Assembly (NCBI GenBank): GCA_015259035.1
Contig: JABZHC010000005.1
Location: 1-35,657, forward strand
Source of the DNA: Atopobium sp.
GTDB lineage: Bacteria > Actinomycetota > Coriobacteriia > Coriobacteriales > Atopobiaceae
Direction: 5' to 3'
DNA length: 35,657 nucleotides
Position 1 is the first letter of the stretch. Each line of letters opens with the position of its first letter. Made by a program: the position numbers and the translations under genes. This document shows positions 16,808 to 23,921 of the stretch, piece by piece. The notes under the pieces are model-generated. The model ran no database searches. It was not told the origin of the DNA and saw nothing but the letters and a program-made list of their open reading frames with translations.

Positions 16808-17152
16808 TTCGTGCCTTTCTTTCTTAGCCCCGCAGGGCAAAACTGCGCCTGTGGAGCGCGATACCGTGACGTTTCGCCACGTGGAATATAATAACCTTAA
16901 TCAACAACTTATGTGGCGAGAAACCACTCATGGAGATTTTCACACCATCTACCGGAAGAGCCACAGGTAATCAAGCTGTTTTCCAGCATTTATTTATGGA
17001 TATATCTGCTATTAAACGTTTTTTATCTCATTAGTTGAGCATTTTTTCATAGAAGATAGAGAATTTGTATAGGATTAATTTACGGGAACAATAACAGACA
17101 TATCAAACTATTATTTATATAGAAAGTTATCCCTTCAAAAAAGGATATGCAA
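16808..17152. other. Gene-free divergent region between csp and wall-binding gene
   Basis: About 345 bases with no supportable gene. The left half is the csp leader and promoter area; the right half is AT-rich and leads into the wall-binding gene, with AAGGA at 17141-17145 as its ribosome-binding site. GTTTCGCCAC (16871-16880) and GTGGCGAGAAAC (16913-16924) form an imperfect inverted pair, the second holding a copy of the dispersed 9-mer TGGCGAGAA. No convincing promoter boxes could be fixed. Confidence 0.6.
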
Positions 17153-18871
17153 ATGAAAAAGAAGACATGTTTGTCCAGCAGGCCTTCAATGCAAAAGCTT
17201 ATTGCAGTTGCTTCGTTGAGTGCAGCTCTACTTTGCGGACTCCACGCTGCTCCTGCTCTTGCAGAGACTACTGATACTTCCACAGTAAGTGCTCCTGAAT
17301 CAACTTCTAAATCCTATTATCCAAAGTGGAAAAAAGTTGATGGAAAGGTATATTTTTATACTGAAGATGGAACTATTCTAAAAAGTCAGTGGATTACTTA
17401 TGACAGTCATCAATACTATGTAGATGAAACAGGTGCAGCAGCATCTGGTTTCTATACTACACCTGATGGCAAAACCTGGTATTTTGAGCCAGAGACATGG
17501 CTACCGCACGCTAGATATGGCTTATTTTATATTCTCGAAAATAAAAATACTCCTAATTATCACTACACTTACTACTACGTAGATAAAGATAACGGCTTGA
17601 TAAAAAACAATTGGGTTAAAACAGATAAGGGTTGGAGCTGGGCAGGCGCTGATGGTCGTTTTACTGAAGGATGGTTTACTGCTCCTAATGGTAAAACCTG
17701 GTATTTAACTAGTGAAATTGGTTCGGGTGTTCCGGTTATTGCTAAATCAGTTCCGGTCGATGGAAAGCTGTACTTCTTTGATACTTCGACAGGACTTTTA
17801 CGAAATTCTTGGGTAAATTTGGGCCATGGTGTAGAAGCTTGGTATTGGGCTGGTCCAGATGGCGCTGCTATCTCTGGCTGGTTTAAAACTCCAGATGGCA
17901 AAACTTGGTATGCCGACCCAGAACATTACAATACAGTAGTAATGGGCGGAATAGATATTGATGGTAAATATTATTTCTTTGATCACAGTAATGGCCTTGT
18001 TACCCATGGTTGGATTGAGGATGATGGTGAATGGGCTTGGATTGAAACAGTTGGCTCTGTTTATTCTGGCTGGAAACACATGCCAAATGGTAAGTGGTTC
18101 TATTTTGATGAAAATGGAGAATTTCCTTTACTTAAGAAAGGTGTCTTCACTATTTCTAGCGGAACTTATTACGTTGACGTAAATAATGGAATGACCGCTA
18201 ACGATTGGGTGCAGCTCCCTAATGGCGGTTGGGCTTGGGCACAGTCAAGTGGTGCATTTGCTTCTGGTTGGTACACCACGCCAAATGGCAAAACTTGGTA
18301 TTTTGATCCATCAGATCCACAGCATCCTGCAATAATTGGTGAGACTGAAATTAACGGTCAATCATATTATTTTGATTCAGGCTATGGTCTTCTGAAAAAT
18401 GGATGGGTTCATAGAACTGATGGTTCTTGGTCTTGGGCTGGAGAGAGTGGGGCGCTTCAATCAGGTTGGAAGCATATGCCTAATGGCAAGTGGTTCTACT
18501 TTGATCCAAAAGACCCTTATCACCGTATGCTTGTAGGTGTCATTCAAATTCCTAGCGGAACTTACTACATTGACGAATCCGCTGGTATGACCGCTAACAG
18601 TTGGGTACAGCTCCCAGAAGGCGGTTGGGCTTGGGCACAGTCAAGTGGCGCATTTGCTTCTGGTTGGTATACCACACCAAATGGAAAAACTTGGTATTTT
18701 GACCCAGCAAAGCCAAGCCATCCTGCTTATACTGGAGAACACACCATTGACGGTAAAGACTATTACTTTGATGAAAGTTATGGTCTTGCTCGCAATCAAT
18801 GGATTACCCGTTCCGATGGCGTAAGACGCTGGGCTGGACCAGACGGCGTACTTACTGAATACAAGCGCTAA
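17153..18871 (+). CDS. Secreted wall-binding repeat protein without an enzymatic domain
   Basis: About 572 residues: a signal peptide (KLIAVASLSAALLCGLHA to ALAETTDTS) followed almost entirely by aromatic wall-binding repeats. Seven GW(F/Y/K)xxPNGKxW(Y/F) cores are visible, ordered A-A-A-B-A-B-A, where A is xTPNGKTWYFDP-like and B is KHMPNGKWFYFD. No catalytic domain is seen, so it may be a structural wall protein, an adhesin, or a competitor for the binding sites of the enzymes that carry the same repeats. The ATG at 17153 is preferred to one at 17147, because the AAGGA at 17141-17145 is too close to the latter. The L,D-transpeptidase gene follows 48 bases after the stop, possibly in one transcript. 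Confidence 0.88.
   Translation: MKKKTCLSSRPSMQKLIAVASLSAALLCGLHAAPALAETTDTSTVSAPESTSKSYYPKWKKVDGKVYFYTEDGTILKSQWITYDSHQYYVDETGAAASGFYTTPDGKTWYFEPETWLPHARYGLFYILENKNTPNYHYTYYYVDKDNGLIKNNWVKTDKGWSWAGADGRFTEGWFTAPNGKTWYLTSEIGSGVPVIAKSVPVDGKLYFFDTSTGLLRNSWVNLGHGVEAWYWAGPDGAAISGWFKTPDGKTWYADPEHYNTVVMGGIDIDGKYYFFDHSNGLVTHGWIEDDGEWAWIETVGSVYSGWKHMPNGKWFYFDENGEFPLLKKGVFTISSGTYYVDVNNGMTANDWVQLPNGGWAWAQSSGAFASGWYTTPNGKTWYFDPSDPQHPAIIGETEINGQSYYFDSGYGLLKNGWVHRTDGSWSWAGESGALQSGWKHMPNGKWFYFDPKDPYHRMLVGVIQIPSGTYYIDESAGMTANSWVQLPEGGWAWAQSSGAFASGWYTTPNGKTWYFDPAKPSHPAYTGEHTIDGKDYYFDESYGLARNQWITRSDGVRRWAGPDGVLTEYKR
17192..17280 (+). repeat. Signal-peptide DNA duplicated at 18959-19047 (copy 1)
   Basis: Matches 18959-19047 at 87 of 89 bases by eye, far higher than the repeat regions downstream. 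It encodes QKLIAVASLSAALLCGLHA and the start of the mature protein. Confidence 0.9.
17320..18860 (+). repeat. Wall-binding repeat array (seven modules)
   Basis: Tandem modules of about 60-66 residues. In the second half the A and B types alternate, giving a two-module period of 396 bases: 18215-18310 and 18611-18706 match at about 88 of 96 bases. The modules end at DGVRRWAGPDGVLT. Confidence 0.88.
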
Positions 18872-18919
18872 ATCAGTTTGAACTGCTCTTTATTACCTGG
18901 ATTTATTGGAGTTAAAACA

Positions 18920-21169
18920 ATGGAGAAGAAGATGCGTTTTTCCTACAGACCTTCTACACAAAAGCTTATTGCGGTTGCTTCGTTGAGTGCAGCTCTACTT
19001 TGCGGACTCCACGCTGCTCCTGCTCTTGCAGAGACTACTGATACATCCGCAGTAAATGCTCCTGCTGTAACAACTGAAACTACTGCAACATCTGAAAATA
19101 CTTCTCCTACAGCGCCTGAAAACTCTCAGCCTACCTCACCTGCAGCGCCAACAACAACTCCAACAACAAACCAGACACCCGCTGTTCCAAAAGAGAATAC
19201 TTCGCCAACCCCTCAGTCTTCTGGATGGAGACAAGAAAACGGCCAATTCCACTATTACAGAGAAGATGGAACACTTGTCACAAGCCAGTGGATCAAAGAT
19301 GATTCTGGTTGGCACTATGTAGACGCTGCTGGTAATGCAGTCAAGGGTTTGTACACAACACCTAATGGAAAAACTTGGTATTTTGATCCAACTGACCCGC
19401 AGCATAAGGCAATCTTCGGTGAAGTTGAAATTGATGGTAAGTTTTACTACTTTGATTCAACAAACGGACTTGTAACAAATGGATGGGTATATCGTTCAGC
19501 AAGTTCTTGGTCATGGGCAACTGAAGATGGTACTTACTATTCTGGATGGAAGCATATGCCTAACGGCAAGTGGTTCTATTTTGATCCAGAAGAACCTCGT
19601 CATCGTATGTTAATTGGAACAATTCAGGTTTCTGGTACCTCATATTACATTGATGAATATGCAGGTATGATTTCTAACAGTTGGATTCAACTACCAACTC
19701 GTGAGTGGGCTTGGGCTCAAAAAAATGGCGCTCTTGCCTCTGGTTGGTTTAACACACCAAATGGTAGAACTTGGTACTTTGATCCATCTGTTCCACAGCA
19801 TCCAGCGCTTATTGGCAACGTCGAAATTGACGGCACATATTATCATTTCGATGAAAACTATGGAATCCTTAGAAATAGTTGGATTCACAATGATGATGGT
19901 TCATGGTCTTGGGTAGATTCTTATGGCTCATTCTATTCAGGTTGGAAACATTTCCCAAATGGTAAATGGTTTTACTTTGATCCAGAAGACTCAATTCATC
20001 GCATGAAAACTGGACTTTTCCAACTTCCTAGCGGTTCATATTACGTTGATGAAAATGCTGGTATGACTTCAAGTAATTGGGTGTCCCTACCAGACGGAAA
20101 TTTGTCCTGGGCTCAATCTAGCGGCGCGCTTGTCTCTGGATGGTTTACTACTCCTGGCAATAAGACCTGGTATTTTAATCCAAGCTCAATTGATCACGCT
20201 GCTTATGTTGGTGAACATTCTATTGATGGAAAGAACTACTACTTTGATAAAAGCTATGGTCTAGCAAAAAATGAATGGGTTACTCTTTCAAATGGCGTAA
20301 AACGTTGGGCAGGTCCAGATGGAGTACTGACTGGATTCATTTCTCCCGAAGGAGTCTTCTCTACAGATGACGGTTCACAGCCAACAGGAACGGTACATCT
20401 TCCAGGATTGACCATTAATGTTGGAGCTGACCATAAAATTAAGACAGGTTGGATAAAAGAAAACAATAAAGATTTTTACTATCTTTCTAATGGTGCACCA
20501 GCAGATGGATGGCTTAATATTCACGGAACTTGGTACTATTTTAGTTCCAATGGAGAAAAACAAACTGGTTGGATTAATTCAAAGGGCAGTTGGTACTTCC
20601 TTGATTCTGACGGCAAGATGAAAACCGGATGGATTAAAGATAACGGCAAGGACTACTATCTCAGTAATAATGGTTCCATGCAAACTGGTTATGTATCCTG
20701 GGGTGGAAAACTGTATTGGTCAGCTGCTGATGGCGCCATGGAGGAGCAGCCTTGCTACTACCCCGACATGTATCGTTATGCGCAGAACTATTACAGTGCT
20801 ACTAACTGGCTCATCCAGATTGATACTACCGGCAATCGCTTTGCTGTATATAGGGGCTCGCACGGCAACTGGGTTGTTTGGTACGAATGGCAGTGCACTA
20901 CAGGAGCACCAGGCATGTGGACTCCTCATGGTCAATTTACCGTAGGTAACAAGGGTCTCTACTTTGGCTCTGGCTTTAGATGCTGGTATTACACGACCAT
21001 TTCTGGTGAGTATCTTATTCACTCCATTCTCTATAACTCCGACGGTTATACCGTCCGTGATGGTAGGCTTGGATACAACGGTTCCCACGGTTGCGTACGT
21101 CTTGCAACAGAAAACGCTAAGTGGGTTTATGACAACATTCCTTATGGAACTAAGATTGTTATTTGGTAA
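18920..21169 (+). CDS. Secreted L,D-transpeptidase (YkuD) with wall-binding repeats
   Basis: About 749 residues. A signal peptide nearly identical to that of the preceding gene is followed by a Pro/Thr/Ala-rich linker (about 45-95). Five long wall-binding modules come next, ordered A-B-A-B-A. Then come four or five short repeats of about 20 residues of the classical CW_binding kind (GWIKENNKDFYYLSNG, GWLNIHGTWYYFSSNG and so on). The C-terminal 135 residues are a YkuD domain ending GSHGCVRLATENA, with the catalytic Cys at about 725 and the paired His in EYLIHSILY. These enzymes make 3-3 peptidoglycan cross-links or attach proteins to the wall. The ATG at 18920 has GGAG eight bases upstream. 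A terminator follows. Confidence 0.93.
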   Translation: MEKKMRFSYRPSTQKLIAVASLSAALLCGLHAAPALAETTDTSAVNAPAVTTETTATSENTSPTAPENSQPTSPAAPTTTPTTNQTPAVPKENTSPTPQSSGWRQENGQFHYYREDGTLVTSQWIKDDSGWHYVDAAGNAVKGLYTTPNGKTWYFDPTDPQHKAIFGEVEIDGKFYYFDSTNGLVTNGWVYRSASSWSWATEDGTYYSGWKHMPNGKWFYFDPEEPRHRMLIGTIQVSGTSYYIDEYAGMISNSWIQLPTREWAWAQKNGALASGWFNTPNGRTWYFDPSVPQHPALIGNVEIDGTYYHFDENYGILRNSWIHNDDGSWSWVDSYGSFYSGWKHFPNGKWFYFDPEDSIHRMKTGLFQLPSGSYYVDENAGMTSSNWVSLPDGNLSWAQSSGALVSGWFTTPGNKTWYFNPSSIDHAAYVGEHSIDGKNYYFDKSYGLAKNEWVTLSNGVKRWAGPDGVLTGFISPEGVFSTDDGSQPTGTVHLPGLTINVGADHKIKTGWIKENNKDFYYLSNGAPADGWLNIHGTWYYFSSNGEKQTGWINSKGSWYFLDSDGKMKTGWIKDNGKDYYLSNNGSMQTGYVSWGGKLYWSAADGAMEEQPCYYPDMYRYAQNYYSATNWLIQIDTTGNRFAVYRGSHGNWVVWYEWQCTTGAPGMWTPHGQFTVGNKGLYFGSGFRCWYYTTISGEYLIHSILYNSDGYTVRDGRLGYNGSHGCVRLATENAKWVYDNIPYGTKIVIW
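18959..19047 (+). repeat. Signal-peptide DNA duplicated from 17192-17280 (copy 2)
   Basis: Differs from 17192-17280 at only two positions in 89. Similarity fades in the Pro/Thr-rich linker that follows. Confidence 0.9.
19220..20740 (+). repeat. Wall-binding repeat array (five long modules plus short repeats)
   Basis: Long modules with cores GLYTTPNGKTWYFDP, GWKHMPNGKWFYFDP, GWFNTPNGRTWYFDP, GWKHFPNGKWFYFDP, GWFTTPGNKTWYFNP. From about 20440 they change to short repeats of about 20 residues, just before the transpeptidase domain. Confidence 0.88.
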
Positions 21170-21195
21170 TCCAACTAAATATGAAGCTCTATAGC

Positions 21196-21230
21196 AATAA
21201 ACCCCAACTCATATTGAGCTGGGGTTTATT
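21196..21230. terminator. Terminator between transpeptidase and ruv-operon genes
   Basis: A 15-bp stem with one mismatch (21196-21210 with 21216-21230) around an ATATT loop. The core ACCCCA/TGGGGT is flanked by A/T-rich ends, so it can serve both converging transcripts. Confidence 0.88.
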
Positions 21231-21250
21231 TGTTAGCTTATAAAATGTGG

Positions 21251-21646
21251 TTACGCAAAATACTTTGCTTCAAAATCCTTAAATTGCTCTGGAGTAGCGT
21301 TTTGATCTACCGAGAAGGACTGTGCAACCGCTACGGCCTGCTGTCTTCTGAGACCAGCCTTATCCTCGTCTCCTAGTTGCTCATAAACGTGAGAGAGCCT
21401 GTCGAGGGCATACACCACATACTCTGCAACTGAATCAGCTACGCCGGAGAGCAACATCATCGTTACAAGAGAGTCTGGCGAAAGCGCAAGAGCAGTCTCT
21501 GGGCTCAAATCAATGAGCTCTGCAACAGCTGCCTCTACCCCATCGAGTGACTCTTCAGTTTGAGTCTCTAAAGCATTTCCCAAACCTGCTGTGACCGTTG
21601 AAGTAAAGTCATCGATTACTTCCAAAATGTAATCTCGTTGAAGCAT
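21251..21646 (-). CDS. Small conserved protein at the end of the ruvCAB operon
   Basis: A 131-residue, acidic, largely helical protein beginning MLQRDYILEVIDDF, without signal peptide or membrane segment. A helix near 75-105 (VADSVAEYVVYALDRLSHVY, then EQLG) resembles half a TPR hairpin. From memory the N-terminus resembles a small domain family of unknown function (DUF6483-like), but this is weak. It starts 14 bases after the ruvB stop and shares that operon's direction, so it is probably made with RuvCAB and may be SOS-induced. No DNA-binding motif is visible. The start lacks a strong ribosome-binding site; coupling to ruvB is likely. Confidence 0.75.
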   Translation of the reverse strand: MLQRDYILEVIDDFTSTVTAGLGNALETQTEESLDGVEAAVAELIDLSPETALALSPDSLVTMMLLSGVADSVAEYVVYALDRLSHVYEQLGDEDKAGLRRQQAVAVAQSFSVDQNATPEQFKDFEAKYFA

Positions 21647-21660
21647 TTTGTTCCAATCTA

Positions 21661-22728
21661 CTAGTTAGTAGGAACAGGAATACGTAAGTGATCAAATGCA
21701 GCATGCGTTGCCTGTCTACCTTGAGGGGTTCTAATAATAAGCCCTTGCTGCAAAAGATATGGCTCATAAACATCTTCAAGTGTAGACGGATCCTCTGAGA
21801 CTGCACTTGCAATGGTTGTGAGACCAACCGGACGACCTCTGAACGTCTCACAAAGCGCACGTAAAACACGCACGTCCATTACATCTAGACCAAGCTCGTC
21901 AATCTCAAAGAATGAAAGTGCTTCTGAGGCCACCTGCCAGGTAATAGTACCTTCAGCTTTAACTTGTGCGTAATCTCGCACGCGTTTTAACAGACGGTTT
22001 GCCAAACGCGGTGTACCTCTTGATCGAGAAGCAATTTCAGCAGCTCCCTGCTCATCAACTTCTACATCAAGGATGTTTGCCGAGCGCATGACAATAGTCT
22101 GAAGCTCAGAAACAGTATAGTAATCAAGACGATAAGAAATACCAAAACGATCACGCAAAGGGCCAGTTAGAAGTCCTGTTCTTGTTGTTGCAGCTACAAG
22201 AGTAAAGCGTGGAATATCAAGCCTGATTGACCTTGCCGCAGGGCCTTTGCCAATAACAATATCTAAGAAGAAGTCTTCCATTGCTGGATACAAAATTTCT
22301 TCAACCTGGTGATTAAGCCTATGAATCTCATCTACAAAGAGGATATCTCCCTCTTCAAGATTGGTGAGGATAGCCGCTAAATCTCCCGCTCGCTCAATTG
22401 CAGGGCCAGAAGTTGTATGAAGCTTTGAGCCCATTTCTCCTGCTAAAACACCTGCAAGGGTCGTTTTACCGAGACCTGGAGGGCCAGAAAAAATAACATG
22501 ATCAAGCGGCTCATTACGACTTTTTGCCGCTTCAATGAGAACACGCAGGTTGGATTTAACACGCTCCTGGCCAAGATACTCATCAAGTGTTTTTGGTCGC
22601 AGGTTTCTATCTTGCTCAAGGTCTTCTGCCTGGAGTCCACTAGAAACTACACGCTGAGAAGTATGTCCTGGAAACGGAGCTGGAGTAGACGATGATTCAA
22701 AAAGATTATCTGCATCTGCTTCCCACAT
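21661..22728 (-). CDS. ruvB: RuvB, Holliday junction branch-migration ATPase
   Basis: A 355-residue AAA+ motor that drives branch migration of Holliday junctions with RuvA. Walker A is GPPGLGKTT (82-90, Lys88), Walker B is DEIH (133-136), and sensor regions include VAATTRTGLLTGPLRDRFG. The C-terminal winged helix ends YLLQQGLIIRTPQGRQAT. About 40 poorly conserved residues precede RNLRPKTLDEYLGQ. The ATG overlaps the ruvA stop by one base, and a small gene follows 14 bases downstream. Length and motifs are normal. Confidence 0.98.
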   Translation of the reverse strand: MWEADADNLFESSSTPAPFPGHTSQRVVSSGLQAEDLEQDRNLRPKTLDEYLGQERVKSNLRVLIEAAKSRNEPLDHVIFSGPPGLGKTTLAGVLAGEMGSKLHTTSGPAIERAGDLAAILTNLEEGDILFVDEIHRLNHQVEEILYPAMEDFFLDIVIGKGPAARSIRLDIPRFTLVAATTRTGLLTGPLRDRFGISYRLDYYTVSELQTIVMRSANILDVEVDEQGAAEIASRSRGTPRLANRLLKRVRDYAQVKAEGTITWQVASEALSFFEIDELGLDVMDVRVLRALCETFRGRPVGLTTIASAVSEDPSTLEDVYEPYLLQQGLIIRTPQGRQATHAAFDHLRIPVPTN

Positions 22729-23360
22729 TAATTACCACTTCCCAAACGCCTTAATGCATATCCAATAGCAGCTTCAATTGTAATAGCACCAGCCTCTTCA
22801 TAGCCCTCAAGAGCAAGCGTTGCTTCCTGAGAAGTAAAGCCCATTCCAAGAAGAGCTTCAATAGCCTCTGATTCTACTGAGGTAACAGCAGGTTTTGGAA
22901 TGGCAGCAAAGTCTGCAGGAGAAGTAAGGCCAACAAGCTGTTTGAGCTCTGTATCTTTTGCGAACACATCGGAAAGCTCAATTACTAAGCGCTCTGCCTT
23001 CTTCTTACCAAGACCAGAGACGTTCTTAAGACGATTGCCATCGTTAGTGGCAACAATCACAGCAAGTTGCTGTGGAGTAAACGTAGAAAGCACAGAAAGA
23101 GCCAGTTTAGGACCAACTCCAGAAATTGCACGCAAGCGATCAAAGAGCGCACGCTCTTCTCGCGAAGCAAATCCAAAGAGTTCCATTGAATCTTCTCTGA
23201 CCACCATACGAGTTAAAACGGTAACGCCCGCCTCGCCTGCTTGTGGAAGTGCGGCAGCTGTTGAAGCTGATATGCCAAGTTCATACCCAACGCCATTGAC
23301 GTCGAGAACAGCTACTGAAGGTGTAACGGATACAAGCGTGCCCGTAAGCTGGACAATCAT
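22728..23360 (-). CDS. ruvA: RuvA, Holliday junction-binding subunit
   Basis: A 210-residue protein that binds four-way junctions and recruits RuvB. It has an N-terminal OB fold (1-62), paired helix-hairpin-helix motifs (LRAISGVGPKLALSVLS and LKNVSGLGKKKAERLVIEL), and a C-terminal RuvB-binding domain from about 160 (ALLGMGFTSQEATLALEGY). Its ATG overlaps the ruvC stop by four bases and its own stop touches the ruvB start, so ruvC-ruvA-ruvB are tightly coupled. Confidence 0.98.
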   Translation of the reverse strand: MIVQLTGTLVSVTPSVAVLDVNGVGYELGISASTAAALPQAGEAGVTVLTRMVVREDSMELFGFASREERALFDRLRAISGVGPKLALSVLSTFTPQQLAVIVATNDGNRLKNVSGLGKKKAERLVIELSDVFAKDTELKQLVGLTSPADFAAIPKPAVTSVESEAIEALLGMGFTSQEATLALEGYEEAGAITIEAAIGYALRRLGSGN

Positions 23361-23860
23361 AGTTGTATTCTTCCCTTTCCAAGCGAGGTGGTTCTTACAA
23401 GATTAGCGTGACAAACCGCAGCAGCTAAAGCATCAGCTGCATGGTCTGGGTGAGGTTGATGATCCAAGCATAAAATATTTTGAACCATATACATAACCTG
23501 CTGTTTATCTGCAGCTCCTGTACCAACAACAGCCTGTTTGATCTGCATTGGAGTGTATTCTCCAACCGTGAGACCTGCTTTAGAACAAGCGACAATAGCA
23601 GCTCCGCGAGCATGTGCAGTAGGAATAGCTGATTTAACGTTTTGTCCAAAGTAAATGCTCTCGATAGAAAGAGCTTCTGGTGAGAACTTATCTATAACCT
23701 CAACAATCTGGTTATAGATTCTTCCCAAACGCATATCTATTGGCTCATCAGCTGTTGTAGTAATGCATCCATAGGCGCGTGCACGGCATTCAGAACCCCT
23801 TGTCTCTACAATTCCCCATCCAGTGTGAGCAAGACCAGGGTCTATTCCAAGAATTACCAT
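23357..23860 (-). CDS. ruvC: RuvC, Holliday junction resolvase
   Basis: A 167-residue endonuclease that cuts Holliday junctions. It begins MVILGIDPGLAHTGWG. The acidic active site is visible as Asp7, Glu67 (LSIESIYFGQN) and Asp143 (HAADALAAA). The fourth residue is His140 rather than Asp, as in Thermus-type RuvC. AGGAGG precedes the ATG by four bases. A LexA-type box and an extended palindrome lie directly upstream, so the operon is probably DNA-damage inducible. Confidence 0.98.
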   Translation of the reverse strand: MVILGIDPGLAHTGWGIVETRGSECRARAYGCITTTADEPIDMRLGRIYNQIVEVIDKFSPEALSIESIYFGQNVKSAIPTAHARGAAIVACSKAGLTVGEYTPMQIKQAVVGTGAADKQQVMYMVQNILCLDHQPHPDHAADALAAAVCHANLVRTTSLGKGRIQL

Positions 23861-23869
23861 TGCACCTCC

Positions 23870-23895
23870 TAATATAGAACGTTCGTTCTATATTA
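23870..23895 (-). promoter_or_regulatory. LexA/SOS box within a 26-base palindrome upstream of ruvC
   Basis: GAACGTTCGTTC (23877-23888) fits the GAAC-N4-GTTC consensus for Gram-positive LexA. It lies inside a perfect dyad with 11-base arms (TAATATAGAAC, 23870-23880, and its complement, 23885-23895). The dyad directly abuts the ribosome-binding site of ruvC on the minus strand. LexA control of ruv genes is well known in bacteria; binding here is inferred. Confidence 0.88.
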
Positions 23896-23921
23896 TCACA
23901 GAGTGTGCGCAAACGATGCAA

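Noticed and set aside
16808..16840. Longer start for the cold-shock gene (MPCGAKKERHE extension)
   Set aside because: The family starts at MAQGTVKWF, and the ribosome-binding site is placed for the ATG at 16807.
18878..18919. Upstream ATG for the L,D-transpeptidase gene
   Set aside because: It would place 14 non-signal-like residues before a normal signal peptide; the ATG at 18920 has GGAG at good spacing.
17320..20740. Tandem repeats that might suggest a CRISPR array or satellite
   Set aside because: The repeats keep one reading frame, encode aromatic wall-binding modules, and vary mainly at third positions. There are no short identical repeats with unique spacers.
22443..22695. Short frames overlapping ruvB in other frames
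   Set aside because: They fall within the conserved AAA+ coding sequence and have no supporting motif or start signal.
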